Assembly (NCBI GenBank): GCA_928724745.1
Contig: CAKMXJ010000007.1
Coordinates: 496,001-560,000, forward strand
Direction: 5' to 3'
DNA from: Anthracocystis setariae
Taxonomy: Eukaryota > Basidiomycota > Ustilaginomycetes > Ustilaginales > Ustilaginaceae
DNA: 64,000 nucleotides
Shown: piece after piece, positions 1 to 10,877 of the stretch
Numbering within the stretch: position 1 is the stretch's first letter
Layout of the letters: the number at the start of each line of letters is the position of its first letter
The notes under the pieces: generated by a model
The model's input: the letters and a program-made list of their open reading frames with translations, nothing else
Told to the model about the DNA's origin: nothing
The model's database searches: none
Program-made: the position numbers and the translations under genes

Positions 1-1236
1 TTTTTTTTGTTTCGCTAGAATAGAATTCAAGGGCCGATGCTCCGACAGAGAGTGAACTACAGTAGTAACAGGCTCTCATTCAGGCAAAACAGACCGCCAA
101 CGATCCAAGCCTCTGGTTACAAGGTTGACAGACTGTCGATCTTGCTGCGTCAAGACTGCTTGCCATCGGCTTGACGCGGCTCTCCTGCCCGAGACTTGCC
201 CTTCCGTCGTTTCGCCTGTCATCAGATGCAGCATGTTGCGTTCATGTGGCTCAGTGTTGTCCCCAGGGGCAGCCATGCGCGCTCAAATCAACTCTAGCTG
301 CGATGCCAATCCTGCCCTGCCCTGCCCTGCCCTGCCTGTACTCCCATTACCACTCCCACTCTCCCGTCATCACTGTACCTTGGAGTTCTGCTCCTGAGTT
401 GACTAAGACCAATTTGCTCCTCGACAATCCATCAAGCCTCACCGTCGTGGATAAACTGATGCAAACCGTCTCTGCACCATCTCACTTCGAAAACACCTAC
501 CTCCTCCCCTCCCCTCGTTTCATCTCCTCGTTTCCTGCGCTGCACGAGCTGAGCTTACCCTTTCGTCGTTCCGCTGCCGCCTCAGATTTTCAATTGCTCC
601 TCCCTAGCCTTGCGCGAAACGATAGCCGCCTAACTCAGCTGAACAACGCAAGCTCAGCTTAATCATTTTAGCAGAGGCATCGCTCCAACTTCTCCCTCCG
701 CTGTTTTCATCTCAGCCCATCTTTGCGTCGCTTCACCGTGGCCAAGTTACACTCCGCTACCTCCCCTTCGATTCAATTTGCGACGAAACGAACTCACTCA
801 CAGACTCTGCCGCGCCTGCCTCAAACCTTTGGGCTCTCAGCTGCCGTCTCGTTTCACACCAATACTTTATTGTCTCACCTTTCTTTGACAGCTCCTTCCA
901 CCAACGCATCTCTTGCCTACATCTACCATCCATACCCTTCCCCTTTTACCTCGAACCGAATTTCCGGTTTCGTCTCGTCTGTCTCACTCGTCAATCCGCA
1001 TTGCTATCGACCTTACCACCAACCTCACCACTTGATCATATATACCTGATACCTATCTTTCCGTCCTTGGGCTATCCCACAACGCTACTGGAACCAGCCG
1101 CAGGCTTTTCATACAACCTCAACGTTGCCGCCCTATTCACGATCCTCACATCGCTCTTGCAACCGGCCGTTTTCTCACCACCCGTCCGAGTATCTAAAGG
1201 GAAGCGCGCAGCTTCCCGCTCTCCGATCGATTCAAC
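1..1236. other. Upstream region of the first gene, CT-rich leader
   Basis: No convincing gene is visible. The + strand becomes strongly pyrimidine-rich from about 300 to 1230, as is common for promoters and 5' leaders of fungal genes. A five-base tandem repeat (CCTGC, about five copies) lies at 311-335 and a T run at 1-8. A TATA-like stretch (CATATATAC) lies near 1037-1045, about 190 bases before the start codon of the next gene. Short ORFs here are low-complexity Ser/Pro/Leu reads of the CT-rich sequence and are not annotated. Confidence 0.5.
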
Positions 1237-4200
1237 ATGGCAAGCGCAGTGTTGATGGCCTCCACAAAGTCGCTCGGCAGCCGCCACAACTCTCATTCCA
1301 ACCTGATCAGGTCCGACAGCTTAACGGACTGGGTCTCGAACTCTCGTGACAACACACCCAAGACCAACACCGCCATGGTAACGCACAGCACTCTGGCTCG
1401 CCAGGACAGCCTCTCCAGCTTGACCGACGGTTTCGACATTGTATCGCCTACAGCACTTTCGTGGAACAATGCTGAAGAGACCAAGATCGTCGGCTTGAAC
1501 AACGCCGATGACTATCTCTCTAATCTGGCGGCCCACTCGATTGGTAAGTGTCCTCCGCATTCCCAAGACTCCATGCCGGTAAGGTGTGGACTAACATCCT
1601 GTCGACCATCTTGCTTGATCGAAACAGACCTCAAGACATCTTTCACCGAGACATTACACGTCGATGACTTCTTCCAAGACTCGATGTCCAACTCCAGCAG
1701 TCCGTATCTTGGCATGACCATCAACCTTCCAGGCTGGAACAGTGGGCCTGAGGTGGTTGGAGGTCTCACGGACTCGGATGTGGATTCACCTGAAGGCGTC
1801 TGGTACGGTCAGACACATAGCATCACAGCCAAGAACGTTCGTAGAGGAACCAACGCACCCGACTTTGCTCTCAACGTCGATAACTTGGATCAGGAAGCCT
1901 CTCCCGGCGCGCCCACCGCTGCCAGACTCGACTCTCTGAATCCAGCCACTCCACCCATCGGCGGTGATAGTCCCGGACTGCTTGGTGCTCCAGCTCGTTC
2001 TTTGCGCTCCTGCATCAGCGCACCTCTCCTCCAACGTGACGACCCTGTGCTCGAAGCCGCGGGAACACAGAGCCTGATCAACGATTATCTTGTCGACGCG
2101 GGCTTCCCGCAAGAGAGGATCCCTGAGTCCAGCGCCAACGCACTAGGTGTCGTTTTGGGTCCTGCATCGAGTGCAGTCAGCAGTCCACTTTCCGGCCAAG
2201 ATATCAAGGGTGACAATGGTGCTACCCTTGCCCGCGAGAGCAGGAAAGGCAGTCTCTCCGTCGTCACGGATCTTTCCAACAACACAAGCGGGGCCCAGTC
2301 TTCCGCCTTGTTCCAACGTCGTGCTGTGCAGCGCGAATTGGCGGCTCCTGCGCCAGTCGCGGTTTCTGCCCTGACTGACGAAGCCGAAGCAGTGAGCGAA
2401 CAGGCCGTCAAAAGTGAAACAGGACCGACTGTGAACGTCCACAACCCCATCGAGGCAAACATCGATCCCGAGAACATGACGGAAGAACAACGACGAAGGC
2501 TTGTACAGATGCATCAAATCCACGTCGCACAACAAGCGGCCAGGCTGGGAGTCTACCAGGACTTTGTAACTCCTTCTCAGCAATTCGCCGGCCAAGAGGC
2601 GAGCGAACGTGCTGCCAAGGCAGTTCAGGCTGCACTCATGTATGGCATGGACGGTAATGCGCCGCGTAGGCTCAGCGCTGGCACGACGGGCATGCTCACC
2701 CCTGTCACTCCAGGGCATCCTCTCCAGCCAGGACCTATGCAGTCGTACTTGGCTGGGCAGATGCCCGGCTTTGCCGGCGCTGTGTTTGACCCCCGCCTGC
2801 CAGGCGTGCCCCTCTCTGCTGACTCGGCCAACTTCGCCCCTTCGATTCAGAACCAGTTCTCGAATCTTCATGTCGCTCAGCAACAGGCTCAGCAAGAACA
2901 GCAGCGAGGCTTCTTCACACCCCAGTTCCTCCACCAGAACGACGCAACTCTGTTCATAGGTCAGAGCAGTGTTGGCCCACAGGACATGTCTGGGTACACC
3001 TCGGTCTACCCTCCACCGCGACACAGTAGCGTGGCTGGCTCGGGTTCGGGTGAGCGTGGTGCTGGAGGGTATGTGTTGACCGTGTCTACGAGCGGCATGG
3101 TCGGTCCAGCTGGTCATGCGGCTGCGGCTGCGGGTGCAGGTGCCGGAGAGGCGATGCTGATGGCGCAAGGCAACGGTGTTCCTACAGGGCTGAGGTCGTC
3201 CGGCTCGTCGCCCTCACTGGCGACTCAGATTGCAGCCAATCCTATGCAGCTGCAACCGCCATTCGCACAACAGCAGCAAGTACCGACGACACTGGAACCA
3301 GCCAAACTCCTGGGTGGCGGAGATGCGGTCCAGATCGGTCTGGCATCGCCTACGATGCCGGTAGGAGCCAGCACACCACGCTCGGCGCCCGCCGACGCAT
3401 CGCGCGACCACCTCGCCATGCAACAGAACCGAATACGACAACTGCAGCAACAGCAGATGCAGATCTTTCACATGCAGCAGCAGAATCAAACCCAATCACC
3501 GCAGATCAACACGATGTTGGCATCTAGCAAGGTACCCAGCTCTCTCACTGCGCCTTTGAGTCCACCGCGGTCGCCGAGCAAGATGAAGTCGACGCCTCAT
3601 TTGAGACTCGCGCTCGCCGGGGCTGGAATGAGTCTGCCGCCATCGCCGACCAAACCGAGTCTGCGAAAGATCGCTTCGAACCGGCGCATCACCACTACGT
3701 CGTCGCTCATGGCCAATGCGGACAACGCCGGCTCGAGCTCTTCTGCTTCTTCCGCCTCCGGTAGTGGCATACTCAAGAACAAGGGCAGCATGAGTGGGTT
3801 TACACTCGAACTCACCACGTCGGCTTCGCCAACACGGTCGCGAACGATTTCGCACCAGAGCAGTAGCTCTGCGCGTTCGAGTCCGACCAAGTCAAAATCG
3901 CCGACTCCTGGTGCGCTCGCTTCTGGCAACGGTGGCGGTGGGTTTTCTTTCGGACAGCTTTCGTTTGTCAACTATGGTATGGACGATGCCGATGAGATCT
4001 GTTCGGCTGTTGCTCCTAGTGGCAGTTACAAGGTACCGCTTCGTGGATTTGGTTCTTCTGGTGAAGAGGATGAGTTTGACGACGAGACAAGCTCGGCACG
4101 TACCCGAACCGCCAGCAACGTCACTGGCATCACCGCAAACAATGGGTCGGATGACGACGAAACCGACTTGCGAAGCCCCAACTCCACCCTCAGCCCAATC

Positions 4201-4404
4201 ACTCCAGGAAGTCCCACAAAGAAGCTTCGCAAAAACGCAAGCAGACCCAACCTCAAATCGAAGCGCAGTCTAGCCAACCTCAGCTCAGCCCCAGGCTCCA
4301 GATCTTTCGACCTCAACCGATCACCCCGGAAAGTCAAGTCGACAATGATCCTCAGCCCCGTTTCCAGTGCTGGTGGCGGTGAGCGCAGCCTCGCTGCTGC
4401 CTAG
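1237..4404 (+). CDS. Large Ser/Gln-rich low-complexity protein, function unknown
   Basis: The reading frame of 1055 codons starts at an ATG in good context (TCAACATGG). A probable intron lies at 1544-1627 (GTAAGT donor, CTAAC branch at 1591-1595, AAACAG acceptor). It is 84 nt, a multiple of three without a stop, so the frame stays open whether or not it is spliced; the spliced product would have 1027 residues. The protein is Ser/Pro/Gln/Ala-rich and likely largely disordered. It has short glutamine runs in the middle, an alanine stretch, many SP/TP sites near the C-terminus (SPPRSPSK, PPSPTKPS), and basic patches (KLRKNASR, KSKRS). The only helical segment I see is near residue 415 (TEEQRRRLVQMHQ). 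I do not recognise a catalytic or DNA-binding domain. A nuclear or cytoplasmic regulatory scaffold is possible, but that is inference. Confidence 0.85.
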   Translation: MASAVLMASTKSLGSRHNSHSNLIRSDSLTDWVSNSRDNTPKTNTAMVTHSTLARQDSLSSLTDGFDIVSPTALSWNNAEETKIVGLNNADDYLSNLAAHSIGKCPPHSQDSMPVRCGLTSCRPSCLIETDLKTSFTETLHVDDFFQDSMSNSSSPYLGMTINLPGWNSGPEVVGGLTDSDVDSPEGVWYGQTHSITAKNVRRGTNAPDFALNVDNLDQEASPGAPTAARLDSLNPATPPIGGDSPGLLGAPARSLRSCISAPLLQRDDPVLEAAGTQSLINDYLVDAGFPQERIPESSANALGVVLGPASSAVSSPLSGQDIKGDNGATLARESRKGSLSVVTDLSNNTSGAQSSALFQRRAVQRELAAPAPVAVSALTDEAEAVSEQAVKSETGPTVNVHNPIEANIDPENMTEEQRRRLVQMHQIHVAQQAARLGVYQDFVTPSQQFAGQEASERAAKAVQAALMYGMDGNAPRRLSAGTTGMLTPVTPGHPLQPGPMQSYLAGQMPGFAGAVFDPRLPGVPLSADSANFAPSIQNQFSNLHVAQQQAQQEQQRGFFTPQFLHQNDATLFIGQSSVGPQDMSGYTSVYPPPRHSSVAGSGSGERGAGGYVLTVSTSGMVGPAGHAAAAAGAGAGEAMLMAQGNGVPTGLRSSGSSPSLATQIAANPMQLQPPFAQQQQVPTTLEPAKLLGGGDAVQIGLASPTMPVGASTPRSAPADASRDHLAMQQNRIRQLQQQQMQIFHMQQQNQTQSPQINTMLASSKVPSSLTAPLSPPRSPSKMKSTPHLRLALAGAGMSLPPSPTKPSLRKIASNRRITTTSSLMANADNAGSSSSASSASGSGILKNKGSMSGFTLELTTSASPTRSRTISHQSSSSARSSPTKSKSPTPGALASGNGGGGFSFGQLSFVNYGMDDADEICSAVAPSGSYKVPLRGFGSSGEEDEFDDETSSARTRTASNVTGITANNGSDDDETDLRSPNSTLSPITPGSPTKKLRKNASRPNLKSKRSLANLSSAPGSRSFDLNRSPRKVKSTMILSPVSSAGGGERSLAAA

Positions 4405-4773
4405 CCTCGTCGACTGGTCGTCGTTCCAAGCTCCAATGGTGGTGGTGGTGTTGTCGTCGCATTTCCTTGTTTGTGTTCTCGCTTTTCTTGCTGTTTTTAG
4501 GGTCCCCTTTTAAGACCCCTTTTTATTTTTATTTTTTTTTGGTGCTTCGCAAATTTCCTCCCTTGCACCCTTTCGCTTCACCCTCTCTCCCGTCTCGTGA
4601 TGATCTTGTTTAGTAGACTCAATGTGCTCTTGCTTCCATGACACCTCGACAATGTACTGTTTCTCTCCTCGAATGATTCTGGGTCTGTGTGCTATGGATT
4701 TTCGTGCGTGAACTTGTGTCTGATTTCTTCAGATCCTGCTAATGTTACAATATGAATGTGAGTTTCGACCGGC
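4405..4773. other. Convergent 3' intergenic region
   Basis: This holds the 3' ends of the two converging flanking genes. A T-rich run at about 4519-4550 is a plausible 3'-end signal for the + strand transcript. Nothing else is seen. Confidence 0.5.
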
Positions 4774-5865
4774 TTAGGCACCGATCTTGACGACCATCTT
4801 GCCGACGTTCTTACCGGCAAAGAGGTCGTTGAGTGCACGAGGGCACTGCTCGAGACTCTTACCAGCCTGCCTGTCACTTGCACTGAGCTCTTCACCAACG
4901 ACGTGGAACTTGCGAGCAAGCTTGCCCTCCTTCATCCACCTAGTCATGTCATCCTCAGCCTCGGCGTATCGCTTGGCATAGTCAAAGACGATGAAGCCCT
5001 GCAGCTTGATACGCATGGCAATGATGGCCTGGTAGTTCTTGAGACCCTCAGGCTTTGGGTTGTTGTAGTCCGAGATGGCACCGCAAAGGGCGATACGAGC
5101 GTGCGGCTTCATGCACAGGAGCGACATGTCGAGGATCTCACCACCGACGTTTTCAAAGATGGCGTCGATGTAGCCGTACTTCTTGGTGACCATGTCACGG
5201 TAGGTCTTCTTAAAGTTGAGGTCCTTGTAGTTGAGCGCCTCATCGGCACCGAGGGATTCCTTGAGCCACTTGCACTTGTCATCTGCACCGGCTACCGCGA
5301 TGACCTTGCAGCCCTTGAGCTTGGCGAGCTGGACAGCGATCGACCCGACCGAGCCGGCAGCACCAGTGACGACCACGACGTCACCCTCCTTGATGGCAGC
5401 AACGTCAAAGATACCCCAGTAAGCGGTCTGACCGGACGACCCGAGGGGACCAAGGTAGTCGAGAAGGGAACCGCCTTCGCGGATCTGACGCTTCTCGACG
5501 GTCTTACCGGGAAGGCGAGCGTACTGCTGCCATCCAAAGGTACCGCTGACCTGATCACCCTTGGTGAGACCGGCGAACTTGGAAGCGACAACGACACCGA
5601 CACCACCGGCACGCATCACCTCGCCGATCTGAACAGGAGGGAGGTAGGAACGAGCATCGCGTAGCCAGCCACGCATGGCAGGGTCGAGCGAGACGTATTC
5701 GACACGAACGAGGACCTCGCCATCCTTGAGCTCGGACTCCTTGGCTACGGGTACGGTAATCTTCTCGTACGTCGAGTCGTTTGCGCCGAGCGTGTCTTTG
5801 ACGGCCGCGGTAGGGCGCTCACGCAGCACAATCTGGGTTTGTTGAGAGGGGATCGAGAACGACAT
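4774..5865 (-). CDS. MDR-family NADPH-dependent oxidoreductase (PTGR/alkenal reductase-like)
   Basis: An intronless gene of 363 residues. It belongs to the zinc-independent medium-chain dehydrogenase/reductase superfamily, closest in appearance to prostaglandin reductase/leukotriene B4 12-hydroxydehydrogenase and yeast YML131W-type enzymes. An N-terminal GroES-like fold carries the typical VEYVSLDPAMRGW segment near residue 55. The cofactor-binding fold has VVVTGAAGSVGSIAVQLAK near residue 165 (AxxGxxG). A second family motif, IFENVGG, follows near residue 238. Such enzymes reduce alpha,beta-unsaturated aldehydes and ketones in the cytosol with NADPH. No catalytic-zinc cysteines are seen, as expected for this branch. 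It converges on the preceding gene and diverges from UPF2. The exact substrate cannot be read from the sequence. Confidence 0.9.
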   Translation of the reverse strand: MSFSIPSQQTQIVLRERPTAAVKDTLGANDSTYEKITVPVAKESELKDGEVLVRVEYVSLDPAMRGWLRDARSYLPPVQIGEVMRAGGVGVVVASKFAGLTKGDQVSGTFGWQQYARLPGKTVEKRQIREGGSLLDYLGPLGSSGQTAYWGIFDVAAIKEGDVVVVTGAAGSVGSIAVQLAKLKGCKVIAVAGADDKCKWLKESLGADEALNYKDLNFKKTYRDMVTKKYGYIDAIFENVGGEILDMSLLCMKPHARIALCGAISDYNNPKPEGLKNYQAIIAMRIKLQGFIVFDYAKRYAEAEDDMTRWMKEGKLARKFHVVGEELSASDRQAGKSLEQCPRALNDLFAGKNVGKMVVKIGA

Positions 5866-6754
5866 GCTTGTGTGCTACCAAGTAGAGGGTATGATGATGG
5901 AGGAAAGGAAGGAAGCGGGTAGTGTCCATGATGAGACTTGGACATTTATGGCTTTGCAAGTCTAACCGAACCGGTTATACTTCTGCTGTCTCCACGGGGC
6001 TTCAACTCAACCGGTGCTCGCTCTGGTCATACACCCGGAGATAGTATCCATCCCGAAACAAGGACACAGAACTCGGTCAACTGTACAGTACCGTGCTGCT
6101 GCAGCATGCCAAGAAGAGCTGGTGCGAGCCACAAAGATTCCCGAAGAGGATCCGGCAAGCATTGGGCGGAACGTTAGCGGTAACAGTTGTCGGATCGCAC
6201 TTACTCTGGCCGCGTTTAAGAAGCCGGCTAAGGAAACGAAACGACCGACTTTCGAATTTGTGAACGCGCACGGCTCTGACACACACGCAAAGTCACGCAT
6301 GCATCTCACACTTTTCGCAAGCAAGTTCTCGGGTGGGCTGCCATGTGGCGAAACCAGCTGCCGATTTCTGAGCTCACAAAAAAATGATATTTCTCGGTCA
6401 AATAATGTGAGGTCCTGCAATCGCACATGCATGCAAAGATTGGACCCTGAGCCAAAACAGTTCGGATGTCGCGAAGCTCGCCTGCAGTCAGAAAAAGGCA
6501 AACACACCGCGTGGAGGAAACGCAGCCAGAAGCCCTCTCTTCTCACGATTCGAGCAGACTTCCGACACCTTTTGTTCGGCTCATCCGACCTTTGACTCAC
6601 AGGACACACCGTCCCGTTGCTGCTCTGTAGGCGCTACACCTTCTAGAGGCCACATCGTTCATCCTGTCATCCTGCCATACTTAGTGCCGCAGCTTCAAAG
6701 CACCCCTTCGCATGCAGTCTCTCTAGGAGGGGGAAACCACGAGATTCGCACCTC
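5866..6754. other. Divergent promoter region, MDR gene / UPF2
   Basis: An 889-base region between two divergent start codons. ORFs of about 190-200 codons exist on both strands between 6007 and 6609, but they overlap each other, resemble nothing and are judged chance. A TGTACAGTACC motif at 6082-6092 recurs in other intergenic regions of the window. Confidence 0.45.
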
Positions 6755-9700
6755 ATGGTGAGTGCCGCAGCCTCGCTGGCCTCCAACAGCGCAGTAGCAG
6801 TCGCAGCAGCGTCAAAGGGAGGTCAGCCATCATCCACAGTGCCACCCGCCAAAGACGAATCACAGGCTCAAGCTCTCTACAAAGAACGAGAGAAGAAGAG
6901 GCGTCACCTCCGCGCTGCCAACCTTGGCGTTTGGAAGCATGGTCCTCAACCTCTTCCAAAGGCGCTCGACTCCAACCTCAAGAAGAATACCGCCTTCGTT
7001 AAGCGTGTCAAACAGAGCATCGGTCATGATGCCCGCGACCAACTCCTCAAAGATCTGCCCGCGCTCAGTCTCGAAAAGTACCTTCAGGAGCTCATCCAAG
7101 CTGTACCCGAAGGTCTCGCTAGATGTGCCACTGCGAAGGACTGCTTCGCTGCTGCCGAGATAGTGTCTGCATTCCATGTCCGATTTGGCGGCGATGCATT
7201 CAGCACACTGCTAACGACTGCGCTCGAGCAGGCCCTCGGCCCGCCCACCAAGTCTTTGTACCAGAACGTAGCACCAGATCAGAGGGAGAGAGACGAAGTC
7301 GCGCGAGTAGCTCGTCAAAAGCCGTTGCTTCGAGTCACAGCCGAGCTTGCCCTTGTTGATGCGATAGGCTACTCAACGGAAGGCACCGGTTCGACGTGGC
7401 TCTTTTCATTACTCAAGAACCTCTTGGCCACCGACAAGGAGCATTTCAACGTTCCGCTCCTCATTACCCTTCTGAAAGGTCTCAGCCAGTCCATTCTCGC
7501 TTCGACCGCGGAATCAAGCTCTACTCAGCCTGCCGACTCACAGCTGTCCGAAAAGGGCAATGCCGCTCTCTCAATAGGTGACGCTGTAGATGTCGATGCT
7601 CTGGATCAATCGGACCCATCCACTGCACCGCTTGTGTCGTCAGAGATGCAGGCCAAGTTTCGCAAGCTTTTCGAAACTTACTTCCAAACGCTCGCTCGTC
7701 GCATCATCAAAGAGCATCAGAGGCTGCAAGACCAAGACCGAAGGAACCACGAGGCCTACATCCGCTTCGGTGAGATCTTCGAAGACCGCCAGCAAAACTA
7801 CGAGCGCATGACAAAGAGCTTCGAACGGATTCGTGAATGGGGTCGTATCCTCTCTGAGCTCCTCAACGTTCCTATGCCTCAGCTCGAATCCTCGGCTTCG
7901 GCGAGCAACTCCGCTGCCCTTGGCGTCAACCTCGATTCCAAGTCGGCTTTCGAGCGTGCAGATGAAGAGTTTGCAGCCGATCAAAGTCCATGGGAGGACC
8001 AGGATTCGCAAAAGTTTTATGAAGACATTCTCGATCTGGGCGACATTATCCCCCCGACCATCTTGGCTCAGACCACCGGCATCAGCGAAAGTGTGACGAT
8101 CGCTGCCAAGGCAGATGGCGGAGACGCCGGCACGGCTCACGCCGAGGCTGCAGCACCGAAAAGCGCAGAGTCCAGGTCACCTCAACTTGACCCTGATCCG
8201 CTTGAAGGGCCGATGAATGCCGGCCCAGCCGCACAGCTCACTACACTTATGGCCAAGCTGCCGGACATGACGAACCGCAGCATGATAGATAGTGCTGCTG
8301 TTGACTTCGCTTTCATTGCCGCCAAGCCAGCTCGTAGAAAGCTGGTCAAGCATCTTGCATCGCTCCCGCGCAATCGCATCGACTTGGCACCCTACTACGC
8401 TCGCCTCACAGCCACCCTCACCAAGTACATGCCTGACATCGGTGCAGGTCTGAATGCTTTACTCGAAGACGAATTCCGCTATCTGCAGCGCAAAAAGAAC
8501 GTCGACCTCACAGAGTCCCGAGCCAAGAATGCTCGCTTCCTCTCAGAGCTCACCAAGTTCAAGGTTACACCAACGCATGCCATCTTCCACTGCCTCAAGG
8601 TGTGTCTGGAGGATTTTTCTGGTCCCAACATCGATGTTCTTGCTTCCTTACTTGAAGGGTGCGGCAGATATCTTCTCCGCACCGAAGAGACCTCTGCCAT
8701 GATGAGAAGTATGCTCGAAATGCTTCGACGCAAGCGTGCGGCTGCCAACTTGGATCAGCGCCAACTGCTCATGCTCAACAACGCCTACTTCCAGTGCAAT
8801 CCGCCTAAACGCAAGGCCATCGAGCAAAAGACCAGGCAACCAATGGAGCTCTACATTCGCCACCTCATCTACCATGTGCTCTCCAAGAAGTCGGTCGACA
8901 ATGTCGTGATACAACTACGCAAGCTGCATTGGGACGATTCAGAGGTATATGGCTGGTTGAAAGATGCTTTCACCCGAGCATGGCGCATCCGCTATTCAAA
9001 CATCCATCTGCTCGCCATTCTTGTGTACGACCTCGACCGCTTCCATCCCGCCTTCTCCATCGACATCATCGACCAAGTCCTCGAGAACATCCGAATGGGC
9101 ATGGAAGAGAACATTTTCAAGCACAACCAGCGTCGAGTTGCCACGGTGTGCTACCTTGGCGAACTTTACAACTATCGCCTCATCAATAGTGGGCTTATCT
9201 TTGAACAGCTCTGGTCCATCGTCACCTTTGGTCATCCGAACGGTCGACCTTGGCCGGGACAAGTGGCGCCGCTGGATGCACCGGACGATTATTTCAGAAT
9301 CAGGCTGGTCTGCACGCTTCTCGACACGTGCGGTGCTTGTTTCGATCGAGGAGCATTGAAGAATAAGCTGGATGACTTTTTGGTCTACCTCAATTTCTAC
9401 GTCATGTGCAAGGAGCAGCCTTTGCCGATGGATGTCGAATTCATGCTTGCAGAGACAATCGAGACGCTTCGACCAGGCTTGATGTTCAAGAGGAACATCG
9501 CAGAGGCACTTGGCGCATTAGAGGAGATGATGGCGCACCAGAAGCTGCAAACAGCGCAGACCGAGGCGGAACCAGAGGACGATAGTGATGAGCGCAACAG
9601 CTCCGACGGCGCAGGTAAAGGGCTTAGAGCCAAGTCTAGGAATGTGGCCGCCCTTGCTTCTGATAGCAGCGACGACTCTTCGGACTCGTCGGACTCAGAC

Positions 9701-10444
9701 ACCTCCTCGTCTGGCTCGTCTTCGTCTGCCGAGTCAGGCACGCCCGGGGAAAGTGACGATGCGGCGTCAGACTCTGCTTCCGACGATGCCGACTCCGATG
9801 AGGAAGATGAAGTCAGCCGCTACCGCAGGGACGAGGAGCTTGCACTCCGTCAGGAAGCCGATGACGAATTTGATCGCGAGCTCGCGAAGATGATGGCTGA
9901 GCTCGGATCTTCGAGCAGTGCTGCTGTGCCTCCTGCTCCAGCTACCGCGTCTCAGCGCTCGCAACTTTTCGCCCGTTCTGGCCTGCCGTCTTCTTCGACT
10001 GGTCATGTCCACACGCATAGCCATGGTCACACTAATGCTTCTGGTCTGTCCGAGATCGGTCTCCCGATCAAGAAGAAGGCGGCTGAACATCACAATCAAA
10101 ATGCTGCTCTGGCCGAAGATGGACATATGAAGTTCTCTCTGCTATCGAAGAAAGGGTCGAGGCAAGTCACCCATGAGGTCAGCGTACCTACTACAGCATC
10201 GATCGCTATCACAACACGCAACAAGCAGATCAAAGACGAGGCAGAGCGACAGCAGCTCAAGAAGCTTGTCCTGGCCTACGAACGAAGCTCGGAGCACAGT
10301 CAGCAATCGACTTTGCCCCCGCAGAGCTCCTCAACTCGTAGACCGCCTCAACAGCAGCCTCAGCAAAGGGAGGATAACAGCAACGCCAGAGGCGGAACCA
10401 ATAAGGGAGACGATTTCAAGATCTGGACCAGTCATGGGTTCTGA
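6755..10444 (+). CDS. UPF2: UPF2/NMD2, nonsense-mediated mRNA decay factor
   Basis: An intronless frame of 1229 residues. UPF2 bridges UPF1 and the UPF3/exon-junction complex, stimulates the UPF1 helicase and so triggers decay of mRNAs with premature stops; it acts in the perinuclear cytoplasm. Three MIF4G-type helical repeat domains can be followed: roughly residues 60-310 (begins LRAANLGVWKHGPQPLPKALDSN in type), 500-700, and 710-930 (with RQPMELYIRHLIYHVLSKK at the start). After them comes a long Asp/Ser acidic tract near residues 965-1040 (SSDDSSDSSDSD). The C-terminal UPF1-binding region is near residues 1130-1190 (MKFSLLSKKG ... LKKLVLAYE), followed by a Gln-rich tail. Length and order match fungal and animal UPF2. 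The start ATG follows a purine-rich leader. Confidence 0.95.
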   Translation: MVSAAASLASNSAVAVAAASKGGQPSSTVPPAKDESQAQALYKEREKKRRHLRAANLGVWKHGPQPLPKALDSNLKKNTAFVKRVKQSIGHDARDQLLKDLPALSLEKYLQELIQAVPEGLARCATAKDCFAAAEIVSAFHVRFGGDAFSTLLTTALEQALGPPTKSLYQNVAPDQRERDEVARVARQKPLLRVTAELALVDAIGYSTEGTGSTWLFSLLKNLLATDKEHFNVPLLITLLKGLSQSILASTAESSSTQPADSQLSEKGNAALSIGDAVDVDALDQSDPSTAPLVSSEMQAKFRKLFETYFQTLARRIIKEHQRLQDQDRRNHEAYIRFGEIFEDRQQNYERMTKSFERIREWGRILSELLNVPMPQLESSASASNSAALGVNLDSKSAFERADEEFAADQSPWEDQDSQKFYEDILDLGDIIPPTILAQTTGISESVTIAAKADGGDAGTAHAEAAAPKSAESRSPQLDPDPLEGPMNAGPAAQLTTLMAKLPDMTNRSMIDSAAVDFAFIAAKPARRKLVKHLASLPRNRIDLAPYYARLTATLTKYMPDIGAGLNALLEDEFRYLQRKKNVDLTESRAKNARFLSELTKFKVTPTHAIFHCLKVCLEDFSGPNIDVLASLLEGCGRYLLRTEETSAMMRSMLEMLRRKRAAANLDQRQLLMLNNAYFQCNPPKRKAIEQKTRQPMELYIRHLIYHVLSKKSVDNVVIQLRKLHWDDSEVYGWLKDAFTRAWRIRYSNIHLLAILVYDLDRFHPAFSIDIIDQVLENIRMGMEENIFKHNQRRVATVCYLGELYNYRLINSGLIFEQLWSIVTFGHPNGRPWPGQVAPLDAPDDYFRIRLVCTLLDTCGACFDRGALKNKLDDFLVYLNFYVMCKEQPLPMDVEFMLAETIETLRPGLMFKRNIAEALGALEEMMAHQKLQTAQTEAEPEDDSDERNSSDGAGKGLRAKSRNVAALASDSSDDSSDSSDSDTSSSGSSSSAESGTPGESDDAASDSASDDADSDEEDEVSRYRRDEELALRQEADDEFDRELAKMMAELGSSSSAAVPPAPATASQRSQLFARSGLPSSSTGHVHTHSHGHTNASGLSEIGLPIKKKAAEHHNQNAALAEDGHMKFSLLSKKGSRQVTHEVSVPTTASIAITTRNKQIKDEAERQQLKKLVLAYERSSEHSQQSTLPPQSSSTRRPPQQQPQQREDNSNARGGTNKGDDFKIWTSHGF

Positions 10445-10877
10445 TGTCGAAAAAGTCACAACCATTCATAATACTCTTAATAGTTCACTTTGTTGTCCTC
10501 ATCGTGTATGTGATGTCGTGCGGCTGCTCCAGATGTGTTAGATCGGATAACTTTCCGCTGTTTGCATCACGTGACGCGTCATTCTCCACGAAAGGGTCGC
10601 AAGACTGAGAATATCTCACCACACCCTGCAGACGACACCATCTTGCTTCCACACCACCCGTCTCAACGTCTTCCTTACGTGCTCTTCGTGTCCTTCCCCG
10701 CATCGCTGCAGATTCTCCTCTCTCTCTGAATGCACGCTGCTCTCCATCGATAATCTGGATTGGCAGGATCCATTGGAAGCGCATATCTTCGGTTTTGAAG
10801 GTCAACTCCGGCCTCGGCGGCGCAGGCTCTTACCCATCACGACTTCCCTCGAGCGTGCGCTCTAAACACAGCTCAAA
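10445..10877. other. Intergenic region UPF2-RPB3
   Basis: A 433-base spacer between tandem genes. It is CT-rich toward its right half, as expected for the RPB3 promoter and leader. No other feature is seen. Confidence 0.4.

Noticed and set aside
2143..3168. 341-codon ORF antisense to the first gene
   Set aside because: A shadow of the low-complexity coding strand with no independent features.
6007..6609. Overlapping ORFs of 193 (+) and 200 (-) codons in the UPF2/MDR promoter
   Set aside because: They lie on opposite strands of the same DNA, have no family motifs and no protein-like pattern, and occupy a divergent promoter.
4774..10444. A metabolic gene cluster around the oxidoreductase, or around the GMC enzyme and transcription factor
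   Set aside because: The neighbours (UPF2, RPB3, QNS1, SEC6 and others) are housekeeping genes; nothing links the enzymes into one pathway.
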